This document shows, piece after piece, positions 17,885 through 26,863 of a stretch of 64,000 nucleotides of DNA. Position 1 is the first letter of the stretch, and each line of letters begins with the position of its first letter. Made by a program: the position numbers and the translations under genes. The notes below the pieces were generated by a model, which saw nothing but the letters and a program-made list of their open reading frames with translations, was not told the DNA's origin and did not search any database. Source of the DNA: Solibacillus sp040274725 (GTDB taxonomy: Bacteria > Bacillota > Bacilli > Bacillales_A > Planococcaceae); contig JBEMAQ010000001.1 in assembly GCA_040274725.1 (NCBI GenBank), positions 186,001 to 250,000 on the forward strand, read 5' to 3'.

Positions 17885-18226
17885 AGTGAAATCCCTCCTT
17901 TTTTTCGTCATTATTTTCTATGTATCGCACCCTTTTCCTAGTATAACGCAAGCTTCTAATAAAAATCGAATTTTTTTAGTAAATTTCACGAACTAGTCCG
18001 TTGCAAACGGCGTCTATTATTATGTACAATAATGGTTGTAACTTTCATATCTACACATATATTTACTAAAATGATTACATATATTAATAATTATCATTAG
18101 AACAAAATCTAATACACCAATTAGTGCTTCATGATGTCTTTACTTATGTGGATTATCTCGAAAACTTATACGTTCTAATCCACCAAAAAAGAGAGCCAGT
18201 AATACTGACTCCCTTCAATAGAAAAA
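17885..18226. other. intergenic region between ypjA and qcrC
   Basis: An AT-rich gap of about 340 bases. It contains the qcr terminator (18191-18213) and a 7-base inverted repeat TGGATTA / TAATCCA (18149-18155 and 18176-18182). I see no convincing reading frame and no clear conserved element in the remainder, which must contain the ypjA promoter. Confidence 0.5.
18191..18213 (-). terminator. terminator of the qcrABC operon
   Basis: A stem GGGAGTCAGT / ACTGGCTCTC with a 3-base loop, followed on the minus strand by CTTTTTTGG. It lies 14 bases after the qcrC stop. Confidence 0.8.
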
Positions 18227-19021
18227 TTATTCAGCTTCTTTCAGACCTGCGATGAATTCAGCTAACACTGTTAATTCCTCGTCTGTCCCTGTAAATGTTC
18301 CTGCTGGCATCCCACCACGACCATTTGCAATGACGCCGGCAACCTCTTCAGCTGTTAACTCATTCCCTAAAAGCATAGGACCTGATACACCAGCTAAATC
18401 GCCGCCGTGACAGCCGATACAGGAAGCTTGCGCCTGATAAATTTCGTACCCTTGTGAGGTTTCATCAATCTCAACATTTGGTAATAAACCTAAATGCTTG
18501 TCTGTGATGACCCCTTGTGTTTTCTTCACTTCCCAGTCAACTGCGTCAACTGACTCCCAAGTTAAATAAATCATTGAAGCAAATGTTAATAACATAAATG
18601 CAGTAGGTAATGGACGTTTCGATGGACGACGCTCTGGCGTTGTATCTAAAAACGGCATTAAGAATAGCGCTCCAAATGCTAAACCTGGCATAATAATTGC
18701 ACCGATAATATTGAAATCACCTGATGCGTACGCATATTTTAGTAACTGATACATAAATAAGAAGTACCAGTCTGGTAAAGCTGTATAACTAGCATCCGTT
18801 GGATCTGCTGGCGCTTCAAGTGGTGATGGATGCGCAACAGTTAATAATAAGTACCCAATTAAGAATATGGAACCAACCATCCATTCTTTTAATAAGAAGT
18901 CCGGCCAGAACGCTTCTGTTTTGCCAGGATACTCGGTATAATCTTTCGGTTTGTTCGGCATACGATTAATCGATTTCACACGTGAGTCGCCGACAAATTT
19001 CATCCCTTTTCCGCGTTGCAT
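18227..19021 (-). CDS. qcrC: menaquinol:cytochrome c reductase cytochrome b/c subunit
   Basis: A 264-residue fusion typical of Bacillales. The N-terminal part is a subunit IV-like membrane portion (PDWYFLFMYQLLKYA) with about three helices; the C-terminal part is a cytochrome c domain with CIGCH and an axial Met likely in GGMPAGTF. It carries electrons from the bc complex to cytochrome c or oxidase. The start follows AAAGGAGGGACACT. It is the last gene of qcrABC. Confidence 0.96.
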   Translation of the reverse strand: MQRGKGMKFVGDSRVKSINRMPNKPKDYTEYPGKTEAFWPDFLLKEWMVGSIFLIGYLLLTVAHPSPLEAPADPTDASYTALPDWYFLFMYQLLKYAYASGDFNIIGAIIMPGLAFGALFLMPFLDTTPERRPSKRPLPTAFMLLTFASMIYLTWESVDAVDWEVKKTQGVITDKHLGLLPNVEIDETSQGYEIYQAQASCIGCHGGDLAGVSGPMLLGNELTAEEVAGVIANGRGGMPAGTFTGTDEELTVLAEFIAGLKEAE

Positions 19022-19058
19022 AGTGTCCCTCCTTTAATAATCAAAATGGCGCTTCAAA

Positions 19059-19733
19059 TCATAGAGGACCTGAAATACCTTGACGACGAATCATAATAAA
19101 GTGAGCTGCAAGTAATCCGAATAACACAGCCGGTAAGAAGAATACATGAATCGCAAAGAAACGTGTTAACGTTTGTGCCCCTAAAATTTCTGAGTCCCCT
19201 GCTAAAAGAATTTTAATGTATTCACCTAAAAACGGAACAGACGCTGCAATCTCAATCCCTACTTTTGTCGCGAATAATGCTTTCATGTCCCACGGTAATA
19301 AATACCCCGTGAAACCAAGTCCCATCATTACGCCGAAAATCCCTACCCCTACAATCCAGTTTAATTCACGAGGTTTCTTATAAGAACCTGTAAAGAACAC
19401 GCGAAGTGTATGTAAGAACATCATTACAATAACTAATGAAGCTCCCCAGTGGTGCATACCGCGGACGATTTCACCAAAAGCTACTTCGTTTTGTAAATAA
19501 TAAACTGATTTCCAAGCATTTTCTACATCCGGTACATAATACATCGTCAAGAACATACCAGATAAAATTTGAATCACTGTAATGAAGAATGTTAATCCAC
19601 CAAAACAGTATACAAATGCTGAGAAATTGTGAGCAGGGTTGACGTGTTCTGGCACCTCGTGATCGGCAATGTCACGCCAAATTGGAGTGATATCTAAACG
19701 TTCATCGACCCAATCATAAATTTTATTAATCAC
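19059..19733 (-). CDS. qcrB: menaquinol:cytochrome c reductase cytochrome b6 subunit
   Basis: A 224-residue cytochrome b6-type membrane subunit with four helices and the haem-ligating His pairs (MHHWGASLVIVMMFLHTLRVFFTGSYKKPRE, and HVFFLPAVLFGLLAAHF). It forms the quinol-oxidising core. The start is a GTG (19733) preceded by AGGGGGT at good spacing. It lies between qcrA and qcrC with short gaps. Confidence 0.96.
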   Translation of the reverse strand: MINKIYDWVDERLDITPIWRDIADHEVPEHVNPAHNFSAFVYCFGGLTFFITVIQILSGMFLTMYYVPDVENAWKSVYYLQNEVAFGEIVRGMHHWGASLVIVMMFLHTLRVFFTGSYKKPRELNWIVGVGIFGVMMGLGFTGYLLPWDMKALFATKVGIEIAASVPFLGEYIKILLAGDSEILGAQTLTRFFAIHVFFLPAVLFGLLAAHFIMIRRQGISGPL

Positions 19734-19755
19734 TTTTTGTCTACCCCCTAACTAA

Positions 19756-20259
19756 TTAAATTAAAGTGTTTGCTAGCTTTTTCCCAAGCATTAAGTAACC
19801 ATCTTTATCAGCCACTTCATACTCATCAAGTGGACCTGTTGGTGGTGTACCTTTAATATTTTTACCTGTTTTCTCATAACGTCCTGCGTGACAAGCACAG
19901 AAGAACTGATCCGGATGTGCAGAGTCACCTGCCCAGTTTACCGTACACCCTAAGTGCTTACAAACTGGAGATAAAGCTACGATTTTGTCACCTGATTTGT
20001 ATACCCATGCCGTTTCTGTTACATCCGATTTGTACCAAGCATCCGTTTGTTCAAACGTAAAATCTACTTTGGTAGGTTCCTCTGTAATATCAGCAATTTT
20101 CTGACTTGTTAATACGAAATCCCCATCTGCTTTTGTTTGAAGTAATGGGTCCACCGCAAAACGCACCATCGGCATTAGCATACCTGCCGCCATAAATCCA
20201 CCTACTCCAGTAATCGAATACGTTAAAAATTGACGACGTGTAACACGATTCTTGCTCAT
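19756..20259 (-). CDS. qcrA: menaquinol:cytochrome c reductase Rieske iron-sulfur subunit
   Basis: A 167-residue Rieske protein. A basic twin-Arg-like leader (RVTRRQFLTYSITG) precedes one membrane anchor. The [2Fe-2S] ligands lie in CKHLGC and CACHAGRY. It takes electrons from menaquinol to cytochrome c within the bc complex. First gene of qcrABC. Confidence 0.96.
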   Translation of the reverse strand: MSKNRVTRRQFLTYSITGVGGFMAAGMLMPMVRFAVDPLLQTKADGDFVLTSQKIADITEEPTKVDFTFEQTDAWYKSDVTETAWVYKSGDKIVALSPVCKHLGCTVNWAGDSAHPDQFFCACHAGRYEKTGKNIKGTPPTGPLDEYEVADKDGYLMLGKKLANTLI

Positions 20260-20419
20260 TCTCTTCCCCCCTCTAACTAAAAGGTCAGTCCAACTGACAT
20301 ACTTTTAACAAATAGTAAATAACTAGGACATATCTATGATATCTCAAGAAAATAGGTTGGTCAATAATGCTTTGACTACAATTGGAAATTTTGTGACCAA
20401 TTATTGAAACAATTAACTT

Positions 20420-20866
20420 TTATTGGTTCCACGCATTCGTAAGCACAGGAACGACTTGTTTCAATTGGTCCTCTAAAATTCGTTGCTTAACCGTCTTGTC
20501 CATTGATTCTAGAGGGATGGAAGGCAGCCAAATAATATTTAACTTATCTTTAAAACTTTGCCAATAATGGTCACAAGAAATAAAAATTATTGTTTTAAAT
20601 CCACTTTCTAACAGTTCTTCTTCCAATTTACTTGGAAATTCATTATCGCGAGAGGTCGTTGTATAGGAAAAATAAGGTAACAATACAATACGTCCTCGAA
20701 ACTGTTGTTCAATAAAGTTGGTGAGCGACAATAAATAGTCAACGGCCGAGCCACTTTGCTGCATGCCAGCCATTGTTAAATCAATATGTACAAGCGGCAC
20801 AATGGCCGTATCGATAAATTGTTTTTGTGCTTGGAACTGCTCTAAGTCTTTTACGTTAAAATGCAT
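20420..20866 (-). CDS. ypiF: DUF2487 protein YpiF
   Basis: A 148-residue soluble protein of the YpiF/DUF2487 family, of unknown function. The start at 20866 (MHFNVKDLEQF) follows CGGAGGAACC; the longer frame adds an unrelated 18-residue leader. The protein conserves VPLVHIDL near the N-terminus and a segment IIFISCDHYW. The ypiA-ypiB-ypiF-qcrA order is as in B. subtilis. Confidence 0.8.
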   Translation of the reverse strand: MHFNVKDLEQFQAQKQFIDTAIVPLVHIDLTMAGMQQSGSAVDYLLSLTNFIEQQFRGRIVLLPYFSYTTTSRDNEFPSKLEEELLESGFKTIIFISCDHYWQSFKDKLNIIWLPSIPLESMDKTVKQRILEDQLKQVVPVLTNAWNQ

Positions 20867-20932
20867 GGTAGGTTCCTCCGAAATCAGTTTAGTTAATCCA
20901 AAATTCAAAAAATTAAACAAACGCCAAAATTA

Positions 20933-20957
20933 CGCCGCTAGCAAATCGCTAGCGGCG
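20933..20957. other. intercistronic hairpin between ypiB and ypiF
   Basis: A 10-base perfect GC-rich stem (CGCCGCTAGC / GCTAGCGGCG) with a 5-base loop. No T-run directly follows on the minus strand, so it may be a weak terminator, a processing site or an mRNA stabiliser within the ypi transcript. Confidence 0.55.
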
Positions 20958-20969
20958 GTCTTCATGTCA

Positions 20970-21527
20970 CTATTTTTTTACTGTCTGCTCCATTGCCTGT
21001 AGTAAACTAGATAATTCAAAAAAACGTTCCTTATCGCCCGCGTCAAGCGCCGCATCAATTTGTTGCAACAGCTGTTCTTTTTGAAATGCCTGCATACTAT
21101 TTTGCAGTAGCTGTTCAGCCATTAAACGATCCTTTTCGCTAATGTACAGCTCATATGGCATATACGGATTTTCCTCGAGCACCGCCAAATATAATTCATG
21201 TGGTGGGATATTCGGAAAGTTTAGCTGAATGAACATCGGCTGCGTGGCATTTAGTCGCAAATCATGAAAAGCCTTTTCCGCATCTGACGTCATCAAATTG
21301 CCCTTATAAAAGCGAAACGGGATGCCTAAATGTTCGACGGTCGACATGACAACGGCACGCGGACAATAATGTGCTTCGTCAACGAAGTGGATGTTTGTGA
21401 GTAGCTCCTCATTACTCAGTAAATAATTGAGAATCCACACCCCCTCGCGCCGTTTGAGCTGATGCTGCCGTAAAAACCAGCGAATGAAGTTTTTTTTGTC
21501 CTCTATAGGAATGGAAGAAGTCAACAT
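20970..21527 (-). CDS. ypiB: UPF0302 protein YpiB
   Basis: A 185-residue soluble protein of the YpiB (UPF0302) family: an N-terminal KKNFIRWFLRQHQLKRREGVWILNYL segment, and an IDEAL-like acidic C-terminal helix (LLQQIDAALDAGDKERFFELS). The IDEAL segment is typical of the Bacillales family; biochemical role not established. The start follows AGGGGGAGAGC, 12 bases after ypiA, indicating one operon. Confidence 0.85.
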   Translation of the reverse strand: MLTSSIPIEDKKNFIRWFLRQHQLKRREGVWILNYLLSNEELLTNIHFVDEAHYCPRAVVMSTVEHLGIPFRFYKGNLMTSDAEKAFHDLRLNATQPMFIQLNFPNIPPHELYLAVLEENPYMPYELYISEKDRLMAEQLLQNSMQAFQKEQLLQQIDAALDAGDKERFFELSSLLQAMEQTVKK

Positions 21528-21538
21528 GCTCTCCCCCT

Positions 21539-22795
21539 TTAGTCAAAGCGCTCCATCAAATCAAGCCACTGCTGCTCATTCGGCTCTAATACAAGAAGTC
21601 GCTCTGCTACCTGTTTTGCTTCCTCAAGCTTACCATCCTCTAATAAGAAATAACAGAAGTTCGCTAAAAATTCCGTATCCTCATTAAAATCATTATATGC
21701 AAGCTTATAAATTTCATATGCCTCACTGTAGCGTTCTTCTTTATTATATGCCTCCGCAACAAACGGATAAAGGGCTGTCCAGTCAAAATCGTCCTGCTTG
21801 ACGTCGTCGTATAGTGCAAGTACATCCTCGTAGCGCTCTTCTGTCATATACACAGACATTAAGACTAAAATGGCCTCCATATATTCCGGGTCCAGCGCTA
21901 CAGCTTCTTGTAAATAGCTAATTGCTTCTTCTGGTAAACTATTTTTTAGCGCCATTTTACCCGCAAATAAGAACAGGGACTTGTCATATTCATCACGCTT
22001 CAAGCCTTCCTTAATGGCTGTATATGCACGCTTATTGTCCTCTAGCATCGCATAACTCTCCGCTAGCAGTAAATACGCTGCGAAATAATCTGGGTCAAGC
22101 TCCTTTAAATCTTCTAGCTGCTGTACGGCAATCTCGTATTTTTCTGTTTGGAACGCCGCGTACGCCGAGCCGAATAACAAGTCTGGTGTGACTTCCTCTT
22201 CTAGCGCCTCCATGTAATAGTCAAATGCACGCTCATACCCGGCACCCGCACGGTACACTTCCGCTAAACGCTGTGCTAAGCTCACACCCGCAAACGTTTT
22301 GTCAATCGTGTACAATTCCTCATAAATACGAATCGCCTCTGAGAAACGTCCTGTCTCTACTAACAGCTCAGCCTTCGCAAATTGTAATAACGGCTCATTT
22401 GGTAGGAGCTCAAGTGCTTCATTAATACGCTGCTCAGCTACTTCATAAAGCCCCTGCATTTGGTAGTAATCTGCAAGTACAAGCAGTGCCTGTGGATATT
22501 CTGGTACGTCGTCTGCCACGCCCATTAATAAATCCAGCGCCTCATCCTCATTGCCCTTCTCCATTAACACCGTCGCACGGTCAATCGCAATTTGCGCCTC
22601 TTCTGGGAATAAAAACTGTAAATGCTCAAACACGCGGTCTGCTTCATTTAAATAACCATATTGCATCAGCTGCTCGGCAATTTCATAACTTTCCGCCGGC
22701 TCTGCATTCATTAAAAAGGACTCCATTTGCGCATCTAGCTGTGCTAGGTCGCCGTCCTGAATTGCTTGATACATTTGTTCCATTAATTGACTCAA
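21539..22795 (-). CDS. ypiA: tetratricopeptide-repeat protein YpiA
   Basis: A 418-residue all-helical protein made of about ten TPR-like repeats (for example EAISYLQEAVALDPEYMEA), strongly acidic and without a signal peptide, so it is a cytoplasmic protein-protein scaffold. The partner is unknown. The start is a TTG (22795) supported by AAAGGTGA at good spacing; an ATG four codons in is the alternative. It lies between aroA and ypiB as in B. subtilis. Confidence 0.85.
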   Translation of the reverse strand: MSQLMEQMYQAIQDGDLAQLDAQMESFLMNAEPAESYEIAEQLMQYGYLNEADRVFEHLQFLFPEEAQIAIDRATVLMEKGNEDEALDLLMGVADDVPEYPQALLVLADYYQMQGLYEVAEQRINEALELLPNEPLLQFAKAELLVETGRFSEAIRIYEELYTIDKTFAGVSLAQRLAEVYRAGAGYERAFDYYMEALEEEVTPDLLFGSAYAAFQTEKYEIAVQQLEDLKELDPDYFAAYLLLAESYAMLEDNKRAYTAIKEGLKRDEYDKSLFLFAGKMALKNSLPEEAISYLQEAVALDPEYMEAILVLMSVYMTEERYEDVLALYDDVKQDDFDWTALYPFVAEAYNKEERYSEAYEIYKLAYNDFNEDTEFLANFCYFLLEDGKLEEAKQVAERLLVLEPNEQQWLDLMERFD

Positions 22796-22861
22796 AGTGA
22801 CTCACCTTTTCTTCTACGAATTCATTCTAATGCTACATGACAGATGGGCGTTGTACAAGAA

Positions 22862-22891
22862 AAAACTCTCTTACCGAGGCAAGAGAGTTTT
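22862..22891 (-). terminator. terminator of the aromatic-acid operon after aroA
   Basis: Ten- to eleven-base perfect stem (AAAACTCTCTT / AAGAGAGTTTT) with an 8-9-base loop and T-rich end on the minus strand, just after the aroA stop. Confidence 0.85.
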
Positions 22892-22895
22892 CACG

Positions 22896-24185
22896 TTATT
22901 TTTGCAGTGAGGCTAAATGTTCAAAGAAGTTCGGATAAGATACTGCGATACAGTCTGCGTCATCAAGTTCTACCGCGCCGTCCGTAATAAGCGCGGCAAC
23001 CGCGGCCATCATACCGATGCGATGATCGCCGTATGACTTTAATGCTGCACCGTGGAGTGGTGTCGGACCATGAATAATCATGCCATCATCTGTCGCTTCA
23101 ATGTTAGCACCCAGCTTTTTCAGCTCCGTTACAACGGCTGTAATGCGGTCTGTTTCCTTGACCTTTAATTCCTCTGCATCTTTAATAACCGTCGTACCAT
23201 TTGCCTGTGTTGCAAGGAGTGCTAAAATCGGAATTTCATCGATTAAACGCGGGATGATGCCCCCTCCAATCGTTGTCCCTTGCAAACTAGACGTTTCAAT
23301 CGTCACCGTTGCAGTTGGCTCTGCCGCTGCTTCGTCTTCAATATCAATCGTCATCGCCGCACCCATGTTTTCGAATACGTCAAGGATGCCTGCACGCGTT
23401 TCGTTGACACCGACATTTTTCATCACAATTCTACTATTTGGTGTAATAGCACCCGCTACTAAAAAGAATGCCGCCGATGAAATATCGCCTGGTACAAAAA
23501 CATGCGTTCCTGTTAACTGTTGACCGCCTTCAAATGATACCACACCGTCTACTACCTCTACTTTTGCACCGAACTGACGTAGCATGCGCTCTGTATGGTC
23601 ACGTGACACTTCAGATTCACGAACAATGGTTGTGCCTTCCGCGCGCAAGCCAGCAAGTAAAATCGCAGACTTCACCTGTGCACTTGCAACCGGCATTGTG
23701 TAGTCAATTGCTTGTAATTTTGTCCCTTGAATTGCAAGCGGCGTAAATTGACCGTTATCACGCCCAGCAATTTGGGCACCCATTAGACGAAGTGGATCTG
23801 CCACGCGGCGCATTGGACGCTTGCCAATCGACGCGTCACCCGTCATCACTGTGTGTAAGCCCGTTCCCGATAAAATCCCGAGCATCAGGCGTGTTGTCGT
23901 ACCCGAGTTACCTGTGTACAGCAATTCTTTTGGCTCTGCCCAAGCGTCAATCCCTGGGCTATTGATCGTCACATTTGTACCGTCTACTTCAATTTCTACC
24001 CCAAGCTTGCGGAAGCAGTCAATCGTACTTAAGCAGTCCTCACCAAGTAAGAAGCCTTCCACCGTTGTCTTGCCCTTTGCAATTGCACCAAACATGACCG
24101 AGCGATGCGAAATCGACTTATCGCCTGGTACTGTAATTGTGCCGTTTAATGTAGGATTGTTAAATTCAATCGTTTTCCCTGACAT
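22896..24185 (-). CDS. aroA: 5-enolpyruvylshikimate-3-phosphate synthase
   Basis: A 429-residue enzyme for the sixth shikimate step, called aroE in B. subtilis. The motifs GDKSISHR, YTGNSGTTTRLM, a catalytic PRLIDEIPILA and the RESDRI-like VKETDRI are present. The alanine version of the glyphosate-interacting loop is not obvious from motifs alone. The start at 24185 (MSGKTIEF) follows AAGGGGGATATATT. It is separated from tyrA by a hairpin at 24244-24268. Confidence 0.96.
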   Translation of the reverse strand: MSGKTIEFNNPTLNGTITVPGDKSISHRSVMFGAIAKGKTTVEGFLLGEDCLSTIDCFRKLGVEIEVDGTNVTINSPGIDAWAEPKELLYTGNSGTTTRLMLGILSGTGLHTVMTGDASIGKRPMRRVADPLRLMGAQIAGRDNGQFTPLAIQGTKLQAIDYTMPVASAQVKSAILLAGLRAEGTTIVRESEVSRDHTERMLRQFGAKVEVVDGVVSFEGGQQLTGTHVFVPGDISSAAFFLVAGAITPNSRIVMKNVGVNETRAGILDVFENMGAAMTIDIEDEAAAEPTATVTIETSSLQGTTIGGGIIPRLIDEIPILALLATQANGTTVIKDAEELKVKETDRITAVVTELKKLGANIEATDDGMIIHGPTPLHGAALKSYGDHRIGMMAAVAALITDGAVELDDADCIAVSYPNFFEHLASLQK

Positions 24186-24243
24186 AATATATCCCCCTTG
24201 TTCACTCATACGTTGTATCTATTTATTGTTTATATAAAAGAGA

Positions 24244-24268
24244 CACCCCGGCTATAAAAGCCGAGATG
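24244..24268 (-). terminator. hairpin between tyrA and aroA
   Basis: A stem of AGCCGAGATG with CACCCCGGCT (G-U pairs) and a 5-base loop, followed by TCTCTTTT on the minus strand. It lies just after the tyrA stop and may partly terminate the operon before aroA. Confidence 0.6.
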
Positions 24269-24272
24269 CTTT

Positions 24273-25370
24273 TTATGAAATATACGTTTCAAAATTCGCG
24301 CGTCTTGCAATACACTTCGCTGCACGTTCGCGGTCGTCGTTCGTTTGGAAGCTAATCACTAAAATACCGAACACATCCTCACGAGTTTCGACGATGCGAA
24401 TATTCGTAATGCTAATATTATCATCTGCTAAGTACCCTGTAATCTCAGAAATGACACCCGGATAGTCTGGAATGTCGACATACAGATCATACGGCATAAA
24501 TAGAGCACCATTCGCAATTGGTAATTTATCACGCACATCACGCGCAACGGCAAAATAATCTTCAATCTCCTGCTCACTACCGACTTCTAAAAGCTCGCGT
24601 ACTCGGCTCATTTCCGTTAACCACGTATCGAGTTGACCGACAAGCTCCTGACGATTTTGTAGTGTGATATCGCGCCATAGAGTCGGGCTAGATGAGGCGA
24701 TACGCGTCACATCACGGAAACCACCTGCTGCAAGCGATGGCGTCATCGGATAATGTGATTTTTCGAAATTTAGCTGATGCACAAGAGATGCCGCGATAAT
24801 ATGTGGGAAGTGACTGACAACAGCTGTCATATGATCATGCGCCTTTGCATCGACGATAACAGTACGGCCGAGCGTATATTTGAGTAAGCTATCAAGCGCA
24901 GCGATTTTTTCCACCTCTTCGCCTTCAAGCGGTGTTAGCATATAGTACGCATTTTCAAGTAAATACGGCTTCGCTGCGGTAATGCCACTTTTATGCGAGC
25001 CGGCCATCGGATGCCCACCGATAAACGTAATGCCTAGCTCACGTAATTCTAACGCTTTTTCCATAATGCGCGCCTTTGTACTACCCGTATCGGTCACAAT
25101 CACGCTACGTTTTAATGTCCAGCTTTTTAGCTGCTCCATAAATTCGAGCGTAATATTGACCGGAGTGCCGAATACAATGACATCCGCGTGACACGCAAAG
25201 GCAGCCGGGTCATCCACTACCTCATCGACAACACCAAGCGTCATCGCAAGCTCGCGCGTTTTTCCTTGAAAATCATAACCCACAACTTTCGTATTCGGTG
25301 CTTTTTGTAGCGATAAGGCAACAGAGCCGCCTATTAATCCAAGCCCGATAACGAAAACGGTACGTGTCAT
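24273..25370 (-). CDS. tyrA: prephenate dehydrogenase with ACT domain
   Basis: A 365-residue enzyme converting prephenate to 4-hydroxyphenylpyruvate for tyrosine. The NAD-binding motif GLGLIGGS is near the N-terminus, the active-site GGHPMAGSHKSG follows mid-protein, and a C-terminal ACT domain (about 297-365, DIPDYPGVISEITGYLADDNISI) should bind an aromatic amino acid for feedback control. It overlaps hisC by four bases (ATGA). Confidence 0.96.
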   Translation of the reverse strand: MTRTVFVIGLGLIGGSVALSLQKAPNTKVVGYDFQGKTRELAMTLGVVDEVVDDPAAFACHADVIVFGTPVNITLEFMEQLKSWTLKRSVIVTDTGSTKARIMEKALELRELGITFIGGHPMAGSHKSGITAAKPYLLENAYYMLTPLEGEEVEKIAALDSLLKYTLGRTVIVDAKAHDHMTAVVSHFPHIIAASLVHQLNFEKSHYPMTPSLAAGGFRDVTRIASSSPTLWRDITLQNRQELVGQLDTWLTEMSRVRELLEVGSEQEIEDYFAVARDVRDKLPIANGALFMPYDLYVDIPDYPGVISEITGYLADDNISITNIRIVETREDVFGILVISFQTNDDRERAAKCIARRANFETYIS

Positions 25371-26467
25371 GCAAAAACTCCTTGCTCAACTAAAAATGCT
25401 TCTAGTAATTGTAGGAATTTCGCATTTTGCTCCTCAGTGCCGATTGTTACACGAATATAACCATCTAAACCAAGCGCCGCACCGCTACGAATAATAAAGC
25501 CGCGCTTCATCATTTCCTCAAATACTACATGGCTGCTCGCCTTCACCTCAAACATAATGAAGTTTGTTTGTGACGGGAAGTAGTGTAGGTTGTGCTTGTC
25601 ACAGAACGCCACATATTGAGCTTTGCCTTTTTCATTTGCTTCACGGCACTTGTTGATGAAGTCTTGGTCTTTAATCGCCACTTCAGCCACTGCCTGACTA
25701 AGCACCGTGTTATTGAATGGTGCACGCACTGGGTCAAGCTTTGCGATAATGTCTTTATTGGCAATACCGTAGCCTACACGGAATGCTGCAAGGCCGTATG
25801 CTTTTGAGAATGTACGCATTAAAATGACATTCGCATAGTCGCGGTAGTAGTGCAGTGTATCCTTGTAGCGCTCATCTGTAATGTACTCCACATATGCCTC
25901 ATCTAATACGACAAGTACATGCGCTGGAACTTTTGCAAGGAACGACGCTAGCTCGTCGTCGCCAACAATTGTGCCAGTTGGGTTGTTCGGGTTACATACC
26001 CAGATAACCGACGTATTGTCATCAATCGCTGCAAGCATCGCGTCTAAATCATGCACGCCGTCTTTTAACGGTACTTTACGTACTTCCGCCCCTTCAATAT
26101 CAGCGTTATGCCAGTATTGAGAGAATGATAAATCCGCCATAACTGTGTTGACACCTGGATACAACAGCGCACGTGTCACAATCGCAATTAAATCGTCCGA
26201 GCCATTACCAAAAATTAATTCTGACTCTTCTACACCGTAATGATTCGCCACTGTTGTACGTAAGTTTTGTGCGTAGCCATCTGGATAAATCGCAAAGTTT
26301 GATACATCTGCTTGTAAAAATTCCTTCACTTTTGGTGAGCTACCAAATGGGTTTTCGTTCGACGCTAATTTTACGACTTCATCTAAGCCGTACTGGCGCT
26401 TTACTTCCTCCATTGGTTTTCCTGGCTGATATGCTTTCATGCCGTGAATTTGTTGTTTCCATTTCAT
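25367..26467 (-). CDS. hisC: histidinol-phosphate / aromatic aminotransferase
   Basis: A 366-residue class I/II PLP aminotransferase; PLP Lys in TFSKAYGLAAFRVGYG. In Bacillales this gene in the aromatic cluster acts in both histidine synthesis and phenylalanine/tyrosine transamination, which fits its position next to tyrA. The start follows AGAGGAGACGA. Only about 33 bases separate it from aroH; the trp genes that lie here in B. subtilis are missing. Confidence 0.95.
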   Translation of the reverse strand: MKWKQQIHGMKAYQPGKPMEEVKRQYGLDEVVKLASNENPFGSSPKVKEFLQADVSNFAIYPDGYAQNLRTTVANHYGVEESELIFGNGSDDLIAIVTRALLYPGVNTVMADLSFSQYWHNADIEGAEVRKVPLKDGVHDLDAMLAAIDDNTSVIWVCNPNNPTGTIVGDDELASFLAKVPAHVLVVLDEAYVEYITDERYKDTLHYYRDYANVILMRTFSKAYGLAAFRVGYGIANKDIIAKLDPVRAPFNNTVLSQAVAEVAIKDQDFINKCREANEKGKAQYVAFCDKHNLHYFPSQTNFIMFEVKASSHVVFEEMMKRGFIIRSGAALGLDGYIRVTIGTEEQNAKFLQLLEAFLVEQGVFA

Positions 26468-26500
26468 AACACTGTCGTCTCCTCTTTTATGTAGCTTCTG

Positions 26501-26863
26501 TTATTTCACTAAATCTGGACGTAGCTTTACTGCGTCATTTAAATAGATATGATGAATGGCTTGTTGCGGGATGTCTGTATTCGCATGAATTAACACACGG
26601 ATGCAAAGTGGCAGCGCACCCGGCACGTCCATTTCATGCATACACATAATCGGTACAAACTGCCAGCCGTCCATTTCACGTACCGAGCGCGCCGGAAAAG
26701 CTGATTTAATATCTGGTGTTGTCGAAATCGTAATCGACGCAATATCTTCTGGTGCGATCTCATTTGCCTTCGCGACCTCTAACACAAGCTTTGCTGTCTC
26801 TTGCCAAATTAACTCTGGTTTGTCCTGCTCAATTGTAATTGCCCCTCGAATCCCTCGAATCAT
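26501..26863 (-). CDS. aroH: chorismate mutase, AroH type
   Basis: A 120-residue monofunctional chorismate mutase converting chorismate to prephenate. It shows the AroH N-terminus MIRGIRGAITIEQ, with active-site Arg6, and the C-terminal half MCMHEMDVPGALPLCIRVLIH with the substrate-binding Glu/Arg pair. The start at 26863 follows AGGAGGTGCGTGT and overlaps the aroB stop by four bases, as expected in the aroC-aroB-aroH operon. Confidence 0.95.
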   Translation of the reverse strand: MIRGIRGAITIEQDKPELIWQETAKLVLEVAKANEIAPEDIASITISTTPDIKSAFPARSVREMDGWQFVPIMCMHEMDVPGALPLCIRVLIHANTDIPQQAIHHIYLNDAVKLRPDLVK

